A stretch of DNA of 64,000 nucleotides from Pararhizobium sp. (lineage in GTDB: Bacteria > Pseudomonadota > Alphaproteobacteria > Rhizobiales > Rhizobiaceae). Location: NCBI GenBank assembly GCA_030655075.1, contig JAURWE010000046.1, forward strand, positions 280,717-344,716. Direction: 5' to 3'. The position numbers and the translations under genes are program-made. Positions within the stretch are counted from its first letter, which is position 1. Every line of letters begins with the position of its first letter. Of this stretch, positions 16,047-23,992 are shown piece after piece. The notes beneath the pieces are model-generated. The model searched no databases and had not been told where the DNA came from. It worked only from the letters and a program-made list of their open reading frames with translations.

Positions 16047-17447
16047 TTAGCCCCGAAGGATGCGCGCATGGTTTCCAATAAAGGTTTCCACCGCTTTAAG
16101 CTCCGGCTCGAGGATTTCGAAACGCTCCTCCCTATCCATTAAATCAGCAAGCCACGTTGGAAGCGCCGGGTCAATACCGCTTGCAGATTTTACTGCCGCA
16201 GGGAATTTTGCCGGATGCGCGGTCGCCAGCGTCACCATCGGCACGCCGGGCTTCTGGTGTTTGGCAGAAACGAAAACGCCGATTGCCGTGTGCGGATCGA
16301 GCAGGTAGCCGGTCTCAGCCAGCGTCGTCTTGATCTGCTTTGCCACCTCTTTTTCCGAAGCGCGGCCCGCCTGGAAGTCTTTTTTGATCATTTTCAGAGC
16401 ATTGCCGCCAATTTCGAAAGAGCCGGACTGCTTCAGGCTCTCCATCGCGGCCCGCACTTTCGAGGCGTCGCGATCATAGGCGATGAACAGCAGCCGCTCG
16501 AAATTCGAGGAAATCTGGATATCCATCGACGGCGAGGTCGTCGCCTTGACGCCGCGCATCTCGTAGCGGCCGGTCTTCAGCGCCCGCGCTAGAATATCGT
16601 TTTCATTGGTGGCGACGACCAGCTTGCCGATCGGCAGGCCCATCTGCTTGGCGGCGTATCCGGCAAAAATATCGCCGAAATTGCCTGTTGGTACCGTAAA
16701 CGAGACCTTGCGGTCCGGCGCGCCGAGCGTCACCGCCGTCGTGAAGTAATAGACGATCTGGGCCATTATGCGGGCCCAGTTGATCGAGTTGACGCCCGAC
16801 AGCTGCACCTTGTCGCGGAAGGCACCGTCGTTGAACATCGCTTTGACGAGGTTCTGGCAATCGTCGAAATTGCCCTCGATTGCCAGCGCGTGCACGTTTT
16901 TTTCCTTCGAGGTGGTCATCTGGTGCTGCTGCACCGGCGAGACCTTGCCATGCGGAAAGAGGATGAAGATGTCGGTGCGGTCGCGCCCGGCAAAGGCATC
17001 GATCGCCGCGCCGCCCGTATCGCCCGAGGTGGCGCCGACGATGGTGGCGCGCTCGTTGCGCTCGCTCAGCACATGGTCCATCAGCCGGCCGAGCAGCTGC
17101 ATCGCCACGTCCTTGAAGGCGAGCGTCGTGCCGTGAAACAGCTCCGTGATGAAGGCGTTCGGCCCGGTCTGGACGATCGGCGCGATGGCCGGATGCCGGA
17201 ACGTTGCATAGGCCTCGTTGATCATCGCGCGGAATTTGTCGGCCGGAATTTCGCCTGCCGTGAAGGGTTCGAGAACCGTGAACGCGATGTCCTGATAGGA
17301 TTTGCCCCGCATGGCGCGGATCTGCTTCTTGGAGAAGTGCGGCCATTCGGCGGGAACATACAGCCCGCCGTCACGCGCAAGACCCGCCATCAGTGCATCC
17401 GAGAAACCCAGCGATGGGGCTTCGCCCCGGGTCGAAACATACTTCAC
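16047..17447 (-). CDS. thrC: Threonine synthase
   Basis: PLP enzyme that converts O-phosphohomoserine to threonine, taking the product of ThrB (4469–5449). The 466-residue protein shows STRGEAPSLGFSDALMAGLARDGGLYVP split into its usual N-terminal motif, the PLP-lysine segment TTLAFKDVAMQLL, the ATSGDTGGAA phosphate loop and FTVPTGNFGDIFAGY. The frame is open far upstream, but the GTG at 17447 begins MKYVSTRGEAP with AAGGA eight bases before it; an ATG two codons earlier sits too close to that site. The M16 peptidase gene follows immediately. Confidence 0.96.
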   Translation of the reverse strand: MKYVSTRGEAPSLGFSDALMAGLARDGGLYVPAEWPHFSKKQIRAMRGKSYQDIAFTVLEPFTAGEIPADKFRAMINEAYATFRHPAIAPIVQTGPNAFITELFHGTTLAFKDVAMQLLGRLMDHVLSERNERATIVGATSGDTGGAAIDAFAGRDRTDIFILFPHGKVSPVQQHQMTTSKEKNVHALAIEGNFDDCQNLVKAMFNDGAFRDKVQLSGVNSINWARIMAQIVYYFTTAVTLGAPDRKVSFTVPTGNFGDIFAGYAAKQMGLPIGKLVVATNENDILARALKTGRYEMRGVKATTSPSMDIQISSNFERLLFIAYDRDASKVRAAMESLKQSGSFEIGGNALKMIKKDFQAGRASEKEVAKQIKTTLAETGYLLDPHTAIGVFVSAKHQKPGVPMVTLATAHPAKFPAAVKSASGIDPALPTWLADLMDREERFEILEPELKAVETFIGNHARILRG

Positions 17448-17455
17448 AATCATTA

Positions 17456-17460
17456 TCCTT
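17456..17460 (-). promoter_or_regulatory. Shine–Dalgarno deciding the thrC GTG start
   Basis: AAGGA on the minus strand is eight bases before the GTG at 17447 but only two bases before the ATG at 17453. Spacing therefore favours GTG, which also fits the family N-terminus. Confidence 0.6.
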
Positions 17461-17618
17461 GGACATGCGAGCGTTTTGTCAGGTGCGTCAAACCATAGGA
17501 AATTTTCCCGGTTCAGGCGGTTCTCTTTGCGGCATCGGTTTGGTCGCCGGGGGTGTTCTGTTCTGCCCGATTGGCCGTCCCGTCCGAAATCCTGAGCCTT
17601 GCAGCCTGTCGGGATTCC

Positions 17619-17661
17619 GTTCCGGAAGGCATACGGAACCGGTTCCATTTGCGCGCACGTT
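17619..17661. promoter_or_regulatory. Palindromic candidate operator between thrC and a lipoprotein gene
   Basis: The 300-base divergent gap (17448–17747) holds no gene. It contains a perfect 12-bp palindrome GGAACCGGTTCC at 17635–17646 and a nearby TTCCGGAA, making two related dyads about 15 bases apart. Such spacing suits a dimeric regulator acting on one or both divergent genes. No regulator is assigned; the function is inference. Confidence 0.4.
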
Positions 17662-17753
17662 GCTCTATACCATCGCAAAGGGCCGTGAAAAGGCCGGATT
17701 TGTCTTGTTAGCGAATGAAATCGTTCGCTAGGCTTTGAGCAGGGGTATTGTTG

Positions 17754-18323
17754 GTGTTTGGCAAAGTTTCCCGTCTTCTTCTGGGTGTCTCGCTTCTGGC
17801 GGTTCTCGCCGGCTGCAACAAGACCGAATCCGCCGCGGCGCTGGAGACAACGCCGGCCGTCGAAACTGCTGCGGTCGAAGACCCGAGCCGGGCGCCGTCT
17901 GTGGTGCAGGGCGTTTGCCCGCAAGTCTTCCTGCTGGATGGCACCTCGGCCTATAGAAAATACGCCAAGGGCGGAGCGACGGACGATCCCAAGCAGATCA
18001 CCTATCAGGGGTCGCTGGCCGACACGACGCGCCAGTGCATTCTGTCGAACGATCAGATGGTCATCACCGTCGTCGCCCAGGGCCGCGTCCTTGCCGGTCC
18101 TGCCGGTGGACCGGGCACTATAAATCTGCCGATCCGCGTTGCCGTCAACGATGGCAAGTCGACGCTCTATTCCGAACTCGTCCAGCTGCCCGTCGAAATT
18201 CCGGCCGGTGGCACGAACCAGTTCGTCTTCACGCAGGCCAATGTCACCATTCCGGCCGGTTCGGCGGCCGACGCCAAGATCTATGTCGGTTTCGATGAAG
18301 GCCCGCCGAAGAAAAAGAAATAA
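17754..18323 (+). CDS. Hypothetical lipoprotein
   Basis: A protein of about 189 residues with a lipoprotein signal: a hydrophobic helix ending in LAVLAGC, so the Cys would be lipidated. The mature part has a proline/alanine-rich linker, then a compact domain with CPQVFLLDGTSAYRKYAKGG, a region rich in beta strands (TINLPIRVAVNDGKSTLYSE) and a lysine-rich tail (GPPKKKK). It is a conserved-looking rhizobial envelope lipoprotein of unknown role. Possible starts are TTG 17748/17751 or GTG 17754; the last is preferred for signal-peptide length. It is divergent from thrC and ends before a strong bidirectional hairpin. Confidence 0.75.
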   Translation: MFGKVSRLLLGVSLLAVLAGCNKTESAAALETTPAVETAAVEDPSRAPSVVQGVCPQVFLLDGTSAYRKYAKGGATDDPKQITYQGSLADTTRQCILSNDQMVITVVAQGRVLAGPAGGPGTINLPIRVAVNDGKSTLYSELVQLPVEIPAGGTNQFVFTQANVTIPAGSAADAKIYVGFDEGPPKKKK

Positions 18324-18349
18324 TCGCTCCAGCCACATGTTGGACACGA

Positions 18350-18384
18350 AAAAGCCGGCCCCGTTCATCTCAGGGCCGGCTTTT
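18350..18384. terminator. Bidirectional terminator between convergent genes
   Basis: AAAAGCCGGCCC and GGGCCGGCTTTT form a perfect 12-bp stem with an 11-nt loop. The A run on one side and the T run on the other let it terminate both the lipoprotein gene (ends 18323) and the HAD gene (ends 18405). Confidence 0.88.
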
Positions 18385-18404
18385 GATGCTGTATCCTGAA
18401 AAAA

Positions 18405-19100
18405 TCAGGCCAGTGCGGTTTCCGACCATTCCGACAGCGCGGTGATGACAAAGGGCAGTTCGCTCATCCGCGAGATGACGGTTTCGGCACCGGCTTCGGT
18501 CAGCTTGTCGGCATGCGACGGATAGCTGTGCGAGGCGCCGGTAAAACCGACGACGCGCATGCCGGCGGCACGGGCCGCGTGCACGCCATGCACGGAATCC
18601 TCGACGACCAGAACGCGCGACGGGTCGATCTTGAACTGCGCAGCGCCATGCAGGTAGATGTCCGGCTTCGGCTTGACCCGGTCTTCACCGAGATCCTTGG
18701 CGGAGTAGACATGACCCGCGAACTGTTCCTTGAGACCCACCCGCTTCAGCATCATGTCCAGACGCGCGCTGCCCGAGTTCGAGCAGATACCGTAGGGCAG
18801 AGTGAGTTTGGCCAGCATGCCCTTGACGCCGTCGATCATCTGCACTTCGTTGGCAAGCACGATGTCCAGCGCCTTTTCGGCCTGGTCGAGCAGGGAGGCG
18901 GAGAGCGGAATGTCGGCTTCCTTCTCGATCGTCAGCAGAATATTGTGCCAGGTCATACCGGCAAAACGCTCGGCCATTTCCGCAGCCGTGATCGGGTAAC
19001 CGGCATCGCTGACAAGCTTCGCCTCCACCTGGGCGGCGAGGATTTCGGAATCGACCAGCACGCCGTCGCAGTCGAAGAGAATGAGGTCGAAACTGTTCAT
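18405..19100 (-). CDS. HAD superfamily phosphatase (beta-phosphoglucomutase-like)
   Basis: A 231-residue cytosolic HAD hydrolase, subfamily IA. Motif I is LILFDCDGVLVDSE (DxD), motif II is in YGICSNSGSARLD, and motif III/IV is KPKPDIYLHGAAQ … VLVVEDSVHGVHAARAAGM. A helical cap lies between motifs I and II. The sequence resembles CbbY/phosphoglycolate phosphatase-like enzymes that act on small phosphorylated metabolites, but the substrate cannot be told. It is divergent from the DUF1284 gene, with about 90 bases between. Confidence 0.88.
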   Translation of the reverse strand: MNSFDLILFDCDGVLVDSEILAAQVEAKLVSDAGYPITAAEMAERFAGMTWHNILLTIEKEADIPLSASLLDQAEKALDIVLANEVQMIDGVKGMLAKLTLPYGICSNSGSARLDMMLKRVGLKEQFAGHVYSAKDLGEDRVKPKPDIYLHGAAQFKIDPSRVLVVEDSVHGVHAARAAGMRVVGFTGASHSYPSHADKLTEAGAETVISRMSELPFVITALSEWSETALA

Positions 19101-19190
19101 GGAAAACTGTCCTTTGGGAAGATGGGGCCGACTTACACGATGCTCCCCCGAATCTCAACGCCGGAAAGCCCTTTTGCGCGAGCTTTTGCC

Positions 19191-19634
19191 ATGACTGTAC
19201 GCTTGCGCCCGCACCATCTGCTCTGCATGCTGACCTTCGTCGGCAAGGGTTACACGCCGCGATTCACCGAAAACTACAAGCAGATCGCGACAAGGCTCTC
19301 GGCCGGCGAGGATATTGTCATCATTACCGGGCCGGACGATATCTGCACCCCGATGCTGGACCAGCCCACAGCCCATTGCCATCTTCCCGGTCCGCTTGAT
19401 CGCGACAACAGCGCAGCCATCGCTGCAGCAGGAATTCTCGGCCAGCCCATCGTGGCCGGCGCGACGATCGTGCCGGATGCGGCCATGCTCGCCACGATGC
19501 GGACCGCCTTCGCAGACGGCAGTATCCGCACCGGCTGCTACGGCTGTGAATGGAGCAGCCTCTGTACGAGCGTCGCAGCAGGCGGCTTCGAGGGCGCGCT
19601 GGTCATGGCGGCGGAGGGCGCGAAAAGCAATTGA
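19191..19634 (+). CDS. DUF1284 domain-containing protein
   Basis: A 147-residue protein beginning MTVRLRPHHLLCMLTFVGKGY, the hallmark of DUF1284, with further cysteines in DDICTPML, AHCH and CYGCEWSSLC. The cysteine/histidine pattern suggests metal or iron–sulfur binding, and the family has been proposed to hold a cluster, but function is unknown. The ATG at 19191 gives the expected N-terminus; the open frame reaching back to 18513 only shadows the divergent HAD gene. A short gap separates it from the DUF4160/DUF2442 pair. Confidence 0.85.
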   Translation: MTVRLRPHHLLCMLTFVGKGYTPRFTENYKQIATRLSAGEDIVIITGPDDICTPMLDQPTAHCHLPGPLDRDNSAAIAAAGILGQPIVAGATIVPDAAMLATMRTAFADGSIRTGCYGCEWSSLCTSVAAGGFEGALVMAAEGAKSN

Positions 19635-19679
19635 AATAGTGCATCTTGTGCACTATATTTTAATGTGCCGGAGGTTTCG

Positions 19680-19904
19680 ATGCCGACGATAAAGCGAAAT
19701 GTGCATATCCGAATGTTTGCCAACGATCACAATCCACCGCATTTCCATGTCGTCACAACGGATCATCAGGCCGTGGTCAGCCTTGCAAGTCTTGAGCTTA
19801 TCCAGGGAACCATGGATGCAGGCAGCCTGCGAACTGCTGTCGATTGGGCGACAGACCACTTGAAGGATTTGGAACGTGAATGGAGCCGGCTCAATGAGCA
19901 GTGA
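19680..19904 (+). CDS. DUF4160 domain-containing protein
   Basis: A 74-residue protein matching DUF4160: MPTIKRNVHIRMFANDHNPPHFHV, with the conserved DHNPPHFH motif, then a mixed beta/alpha core and a C-terminal helix (DWATDHLKDLEREW). GGAGG lies seven bases before the ATG. It overlaps the downstream DUF2442 gene by 11 bases. DUF4160 and DUF2442 genes are frequent neighbours, so the two probably work as one unit; a toxin–antitoxin-like role has been suspected but is not shown by the sequence. Confidence 0.82.
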   Translation: MPTIKRNVHIRMFANDHNPPHFHVVTTDHQAVVSLASLELIQGTMDAGSLRTAVDWATDHLKDLEREWSRLNEQ

Positions 19905-20388
19905 TGCTATATCGGTGGGAAACCCACTCCCGAGGCTTCTTGCCGCCCATTTCGAACAGGGCCGCCAGGTGCGTATCGTCTGGGCATCCGGACGGGAGCG
20001 CGTCGTCGATCTGGCGCCCATCCTCGAAAGCCGCCGCATCTACATCGCGCTTCGCTCCGATGATGCGCTGTTTGCAACGCTGAAGGTCAGCGAGTTCGGG
20101 GATTCGATCGAATGGCAAGACGGCACGGACCTGTCTGCCGTCTGGCTGAGCAAGCTTCCATCGGTGATGTTCGAAAACGCTGATTTCGTCAAGGCTATGG
20201 ACGATCTTGGCATGAGCCTCGACGGCATGGCACTGGCTCTGGACATCTCGCGGCGGCTCGTCGCCGGATACCGCAAGGACAAGCCGATCCCGCGTCACAT
20301 TGCTTTCGCGACCCGTTACCTTGTCGACCAGCGCGAGCCGGTCAATGACAATCTGCCCGAAGGTCAGACGCTGCGCTCGGAAGCCTAG
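19894..20388 (+). CDS. DUF2442 domain protein with helix-turn-helix-like C-terminus
   Basis: A 164-residue protein. Residues about 10–85 match DUF2442 (RIVWASGRERVVDLAPILES … FATLKVSEFGDSIEWQDGTDLSAVWL). The C-terminal 70 residues (MDDLGMSLDGMALALDISRRLVAGYRKDKPIPRHIAFATRYL, given here only as its general span 110–155) look like an XRE-type helix-turn-helix, so it may bind DNA and control its own operon. The ATG at 19894 lies inside the end of the DUF4160 gene. The stop overlaps the convergent ArsR-like gene by four bases. Confidence 0.8.
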   Translation: MSSDAISVGNPLPRLLAAHFEQGRQVRIVWASGRERVVDLAPILESRRIYIALRSDDALFATLKVSEFGDSIEWQDGTDLSAVWLSKLPSVMFENADFVKAMDDLGMSLDGMALALDISRRLVAGYRKDKPIPRHIAFATRYLVDQREPVNDNLPEGQTLRSEA

Positions 20389-21083
20389 AGGCCTTTCTGG
20401 CCGGATGCTGGAAACAACCCCAGAAACGTCTTTTCCCCCGTCGCCGTGAACAGCACCGCGCGGCTTTCCTTTTCGCGTTTGGCCCAGCCCTTAGCGAAGA
20501 AGTGATCGAGCAGCGCCTGTCCGAGAGATCCGGCCAGATGTGAACGGCGCTCGCTCCAGTCGAGGCAGGAGCGGCAGACCGGGCGTTTCTGGCGGCTCAG
20601 CGCCTCGACATCGATGCCGAGCGCCTGCATGCCGGTCTTGCCCGTTTCGCTGAGTTCGAGATCGTCGCCCACCGGCACGATCGTGCCATCGGCCATCAGG
20701 CTGTCGAGCATGCGCACGCCGAAATCTCCGGCCAGGTGGTTGTAGCAGATGCGCGCCTTGCGCAGCGCCGGGTCCTTCGGGCCGGTCCGGTGCCGGTTGA
20801 AACCGCGATTGGCGGCAAAGCCCATCAGGCTTTCCAGCATGAAGCCGACATCGTCGTCGGTCAGCGAAAAGTAACGGTGCCGGCCCTGCTTGCGCTGGAT
20901 GATCAGGCCTCCGGCTTCGAGCTTGGCCAGATGCGAACTGGCGGTCTGCGCGGTGATGCCGGCAGCCGCCGCAAGCTCGGTCGCCGTCAGCGCCTTGCCG
21001 CTGAGAAGCGCCGTCAGCATGTTGGCGCGGGCCGGGTCTCCGACCAGCGAACCCAGCTGCGCAATGTCTGGTCCTTCTTTCAT
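20385..21083 (-). CDS. ArsR-family winged-helix regulator
   Basis: A 232-residue regulator. Residues 1–90 form an ArsR-type winged helix (LVGDPARANMLTALL, the recognition helix TAQTASSHLAKLEAGGLI and the wing RKQGRHRYFSL). The long C-terminal extension (about 95–230) has a Cys-containing segment RPVCRSCLDWSERRSHLAG, which could sense a metal or redox state, and is typical of a rhizobial subgroup annotated as transcriptional regulators. It is divergent from the NIPSNAP/ABM pair, with 73 bases between, so it probably controls that operon. Confidence 0.88.
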   Translation of the reverse strand: MKEGPDIAQLGSLVGDPARANMLTALLSGKALTATELAAAAGITAQTASSHLAKLEAGGLIIQRKQGRHRYFSLTDDDVGFMLESLMGFAANRGFNRHRTGPKDPALRKARICYNHLAGDFGVRMLDSLMADGTIVPVGDDLELSETGKTGMQALGIDVEALSRQKRPVCRSCLDWSERRSHLAGSLGQALLDHFFAKGWAKREKESRAVLFTATGEKTFLGLFPASGQKGL

Positions 21084-21156
21084 AGTTCGATGCTAGTCGA
21101 AGCATCAGGTGCTGGCAAGATGGCGAAACAGGCCATCGAAACCCAGGGAGACGACC

Positions 21157-21483
21157 ATGATCACCTGTTTCATCCGCTATGAAGTCGACCCGTTCAAGAA
21201 GGAGCAGTTTGCTGCTTATGCTCGAGCCTGGGGCCAGGCCATCCCGCGCTGCGGTGCGGATCTCATAGGGTATTTTGGCCCGCACGAGGGCTCCGCCTCC
21301 ACAGCCTATGGCGTCTACAATATCGAAAACCTCGCGGCCTACGAGGCCTATCGCGCCCGCTTGACCGCTGATCCGCTCGGTATCGAAAACTACGCATTCG
21401 CCAGCCGCGAGCGTTTCATCCTGAAGGAGGACCGGATATTTCTGAAGAATGTGTCCCAGCCACACGCGGAGGCTGCCCGATGA
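21157..21483 (+). CDS. NIPSNAP family protein
   Basis: A 108-residue protein of the dimeric alpha/beta-barrel (ferredoxin-like) fold: MITCFIRYEVDPFKKEQFAAYA, GADLIGYFGPHEG, AYGVYNIENLAAYEAYRARL. NIPSNAP proteins have no agreed function in bacteria. The ATG at 21157 follows GGGAGA; an upstream in-frame start at 21109 is less likely. The next gene overlaps by ATGA, so they form a two-gene operon, divergent from an ArsR-type regulator which probably controls it. Confidence 0.86.
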   Translation: MITCFIRYEVDPFKKEQFAAYARAWGQAIPRCGADLIGYFGPHEGSASTAYGVYNIENLAAYEAYRARLTADPLGIENYAFASRERFILKEDRIFLKNVSQPHAEAAR

Positions 21484-21839
21484 TCGCCGTGATATTCGAA
21501 GTGACGCCCGCCTATGGCCAGCGCAGCACCTATCTTGATCTGGCCGCACAGCTGCATGCGCGGCTCGACAGGATCGACGGCTTCATCTCCATCGAGCGCT
21601 TCGAAAGTCTGAAGCTGCCGGGAAAACTTCTGTCGCTGTCCTTCTGGCGCGACGAGGACGCGGTAAAGACATGGCGCAACAGCCCGCAGCATCGCGCCGC
21701 GCAGGTGGCGGGCAGGCACGGGGTCTTTGCCGACTACCGTCTGCGCATCGGCGCCATCGTCCGCGACTACGGCATGACCGAGCGCGATCAGGCGCCGCAG
21801 GACAGCCATGCGGTCCACGACACGGCAACAGCGGCCTGA
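21480..21839 (+). CDS. Antibiotic biosynthesis monooxygenase (ABM) domain protein
   Basis: A 119-residue ferredoxin-like ABM-domain protein: VIFEVTPAYGQRSTYLDLAAQL, IDGFISIERFESLKLPGKLLSLSFW, then DAVKTWRNSPQHRAAQVAGR and FADYRLRIG. Members include quinone-forming monooxygenases and haem-degrading enzymes, but many are uncharacterised. The ATG overlaps the NIPSNAP stop. The divergent ArsR-like gene and the two small alpha/beta-barrel genes suggest response to a small reactive compound; this is inference. Confidence 0.86.
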   Translation: MIAVIFEVTPAYGQRSTYLDLAAQLHARLDRIDGFISIERFESLKLPGKLLSLSFWRDEDAVKTWRNSPQHRAAQVAGRHGVFADYRLRIGAIVRDYGMTERDQAPQDSHAVHDTATAA

Positions 21840-21847
21840 AACGAAAA

Positions 21848-21871
21848 CAGGCCCGCGTGACGGCGGGCCCG
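21848..21871. terminator. Hairpin between convergent ABM and VWA genes
   Basis: GGCCCGC (21850–21856) and GCGGGCC (21863–21869) form a 7-bp GC-rich stem, with CAG/CGTTG flanks. There is no strong T tract, so it may be a weak terminator for both convergent genes. Confidence 0.45.
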
Positions 21872-21892
21872 TTGGTGGTTTGATCGGCCGTC

Positions 21893-23569
21893 TTATTCGA
21901 CGGTGATCTCGGTGCGCTCACCGGCGGTGATCTTCACCGGCTTGTCCTGCGGGGCCTTGTCGCCCTCGTAGGTCACGTGGACGATATAGTCGCCGGCGGG
22001 CAGTGTGTCCTTGTGTTCGGCGCCAAAGCTGGGGGAATAATCCTTCTGATTGCCCTGAATATCCTTCTTGGCCGATTGGATGTCGATCCTGTAGGCGCCC
22101 GGTGCCGTGACGGCCAGCACGCCGGCATTGATGTCGATCACCACGTCCTTGGCTTCGCCTGCCTTGATCGTATAGGGCGTCTGGCCGGTGGCCGAGCCGA
22201 GCTTGGCCGTCAGGATGAAGTCGCCTGCCGGGGAATCGATCTTGGTGCCTGTACCGTAGGTATTGCCGAACGTCTTGCGCTGGCCGTTGATATCCTTGGT
22301 CGCCGATTCGATCTGGAAGAAGATCTCCGAGGACTCCACTTCCAGGCCGCCAGCCAGATAGACCGCCTTGTTCATGACGACACCGGTTCCGATGATGATG
22401 TCATGTTCGACCGTTTCGCCGGCCTTGACCGGGAAGGAGTCCTGCACGGTGGTCGAACCGATCGTGCCTTCGAGTTTCACCTCGCCCGCCGAAGCATACA
22501 TCTTGGCGCGGCCGTAATTCGTCGTCGAATAGCCGCCAAACGATACCCTGACGGCAGCATTGCCATCCGGCTCGGCATCCTCTGGCGTGCGCTTCGGCGT
22601 GATGGTGACGACCGCCGCATCGAAGTTGATATAGGGTTTGGCAACTTCGCCGTCCTTGACCTCGAAGCGAACCTCGCGCTCGATGGCGCTGTTCAAATTG
22701 GCCACGGCGATATATCTGCCGGCCGGATACGTCCCGTTGAATGCACCGTAATACTGGCTGTCGATATAGTCGCCGTCGCGCTGGTTGTCGGCGGTCGCCT
22801 TGTAGATCGTCCAGTGAACATCGGTGTTATCGTGGCCAAGCGACGGGCCACCTTCGGAAATCGTGCTGTCGAACATGGTGTTGTATTCGAGCTTCACCGG
22901 TTCCGGCTCTGCCTCGACCGGCTCTTCCTTGATCACGGGCGGCTTGGCCACGGTCGCGGCAAGGGCAGCCACCAGCTGGTCGGCGTCGGATGCCTGGAAA
23001 TATTTGCCGCCGGTCTTTTCGGCAAGGCACGAAACCTTGCTGCCTTCTTCCTCGGTCAGGCCGAAGCCGACGACATGGGCGGTAAAGTCGACGCCCTTGC
23101 TTTCAAGCTCCTCGGCCAGCGCGCAGGGGTCCGCCTCGCAGGATTCCAGCCCGTCCGTCACCAGGACGACGGTGGTCTTCTCCTCGGTATATTTCATCGC
23201 CTCGGCGGCTTCACGCACGGCCTGTGTCAGCGGCGTCTTGCCCTTCGGCTCGACATTCTCGACGAAATCGATGATCGCCGACTGCGTGCCGGTCGCCGGT
23301 GGAATGACCAGCTCGATGTCCGAGCAGGAGCCCTTGTCGCGGTGCCCGTATGCCATCAGCCCCAGTTCAGTGTCCTTGGAAACCGACGGAATGACCTTGC
23401 TGATCGTCTCACGTGCGATCTCGATCTTGGTCTTGCCGTCGATCTGGCCCCACATGGATCCGGACGCATCGAAAACGATCATGGTGCGGTCGGCCGAAAC
23501 GGCGGGCAATGCAAAGAGAAGTGAGGCCGCAAAGGCCATGGCGGTGAGAAAGCGCACGGGGTTCTCCAT
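21893..23569 (-). CDS. Secreted VWA-domain protein
   Basis: A 558-residue protein with a signal peptide (about 1–26) and an immediate von Willebrand factor A domain: MIDAS DASGS at 34–38, further metal residues in GKTPLTQAV and VTDGLESC (about residues 28–210). Four cysteines in CSDI, ESCEADPC and SCLAEKT suggest disulfides and periplasmic location. The rest (about 235–558) has several repeats of a beta-rich module with the theme LPAGDYIVHVTY / SPAGDFILTAKLG / YPAGRYIAVANL, each followed by 'GE..D/E.' strands. It probably mediates binding or assembly in the envelope; partner unknown. It stands alone, convergent with the ABM gene. Confidence 0.88.
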   Translation of the reverse strand: MENPVRFLTAMAFAASLLFALPAVSADRTMIVFDASGSMWGQIDGKTKIEIARETISKVIPSVSKDTELGLMAYGHRDKGSCSDIELVIPPATGTQSAIIDFVENVEPKGKTPLTQAVREAAEAMKYTEEKTTVVLVTDGLESCEADPCALAEELESKGVDFTAHVVGFGLTEEEGSKVSCLAEKTGGKYFQASDADQLVAALAATVAKPPVIKEEPVEAEPEPVKLEYNTMFDSTISEGGPSLGHDNTDVHWTIYKATADNQRDGDYIDSQYYGAFNGTYPAGRYIAVANLNSAIEREVRFEVKDGEVAKPYINFDAAVVTITPKRTPEDAEPDGNAAVRVSFGGYSTTNYGRAKMYASAGEVKLEGTIGSTTVQDSFPVKAGETVEHDIIIGTGVVMNKAVYLAGGLEVESSEIFFQIESATKDINGQRKTFGNTYGTGTKIDSPAGDFILTAKLGSATGQTPYTIKAGEAKDVVIDINAGVLAVTAPGAYRIDIQSAKKDIQGNQKDYSPSFGAEHKDTLPAGDYIVHVTYEGDKAPQDKPVKITAGERTEITVE

Positions 23570-23733
23570 CCTGGTTCACTGAAATACAATCTTGCACAGA
23601 CCTCGAACGCAGGCAAATGCAGTTGCGACTGAATGCAGAACGGACACATGACCCGGATTATTCGCTTGAGACGACAAAGCTTTGGCAGGTCAGGGCTGTG
23701 ATGTGCGGCTGACGATATCTTCAATCGCGGCCT

Positions 23734-23868
23734 TCAGAGGCCCAGTTCGTTGATCGTTACACCCCGGATCACGGCATCCGACAAACGGTGATATTCGTGG
23801 CGCAGCAGGTTGCCGACATTGCGAACCTGCAGCCAAGGAATGTCAGGGTAGCCGCCAGAATACGGCAT
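23734..23868 (-). pseudogene. Remnant of a HepT-like (DUF86) toxin, C-terminal fragment
   Basis: In the 420-base gap between the VWA gene and ccrM, one minus-strand frame reads PYSGGYPDIPWLQVRNVGNL then LRHEYHRLSDAVI and ends INELGL-stop. The DIPW … R/GN..LRHEY pattern is the C-terminal half of HepT/DUF86 RNases, whose catalytic motif is RxxxxH (here RNVGNLLRH). The N-terminal half is not recognisable upstream in any frame and no MNT nucleotidyltransferase antitoxin is beside it, so it looks like decay. The rest of the gap shows nothing recognisable apart from promoter space for ccrM. Confidence 0.5.
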
Positions 23869-23992
23869 TGCAGAAATTCTTCCATGTCTTTGATGACCGG
23901 GACATTTTTTCGCATTCCCTTCAGGCTTTCGTAACCATCTTCGGTAACCATGTTGATCAGTTGGTCCGAGTAAGCGTGAGTGTGAGTAGCCG

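Noticed and set aside
17635..17661. EcfG promoter before the lipoprotein gene
   Set aside because: GGAAC and CGTT are 18 bases apart, outside the 16–17 spacing, and the GGAAC is part of a perfect palindrome.
17448..18368. N-terminal extension making a 773-residue ThrC
   Set aside because: The extra 300 residues run antisense through the lipoprotein gene and have no family similarity; the GTG at 17447 has the ribosome site.
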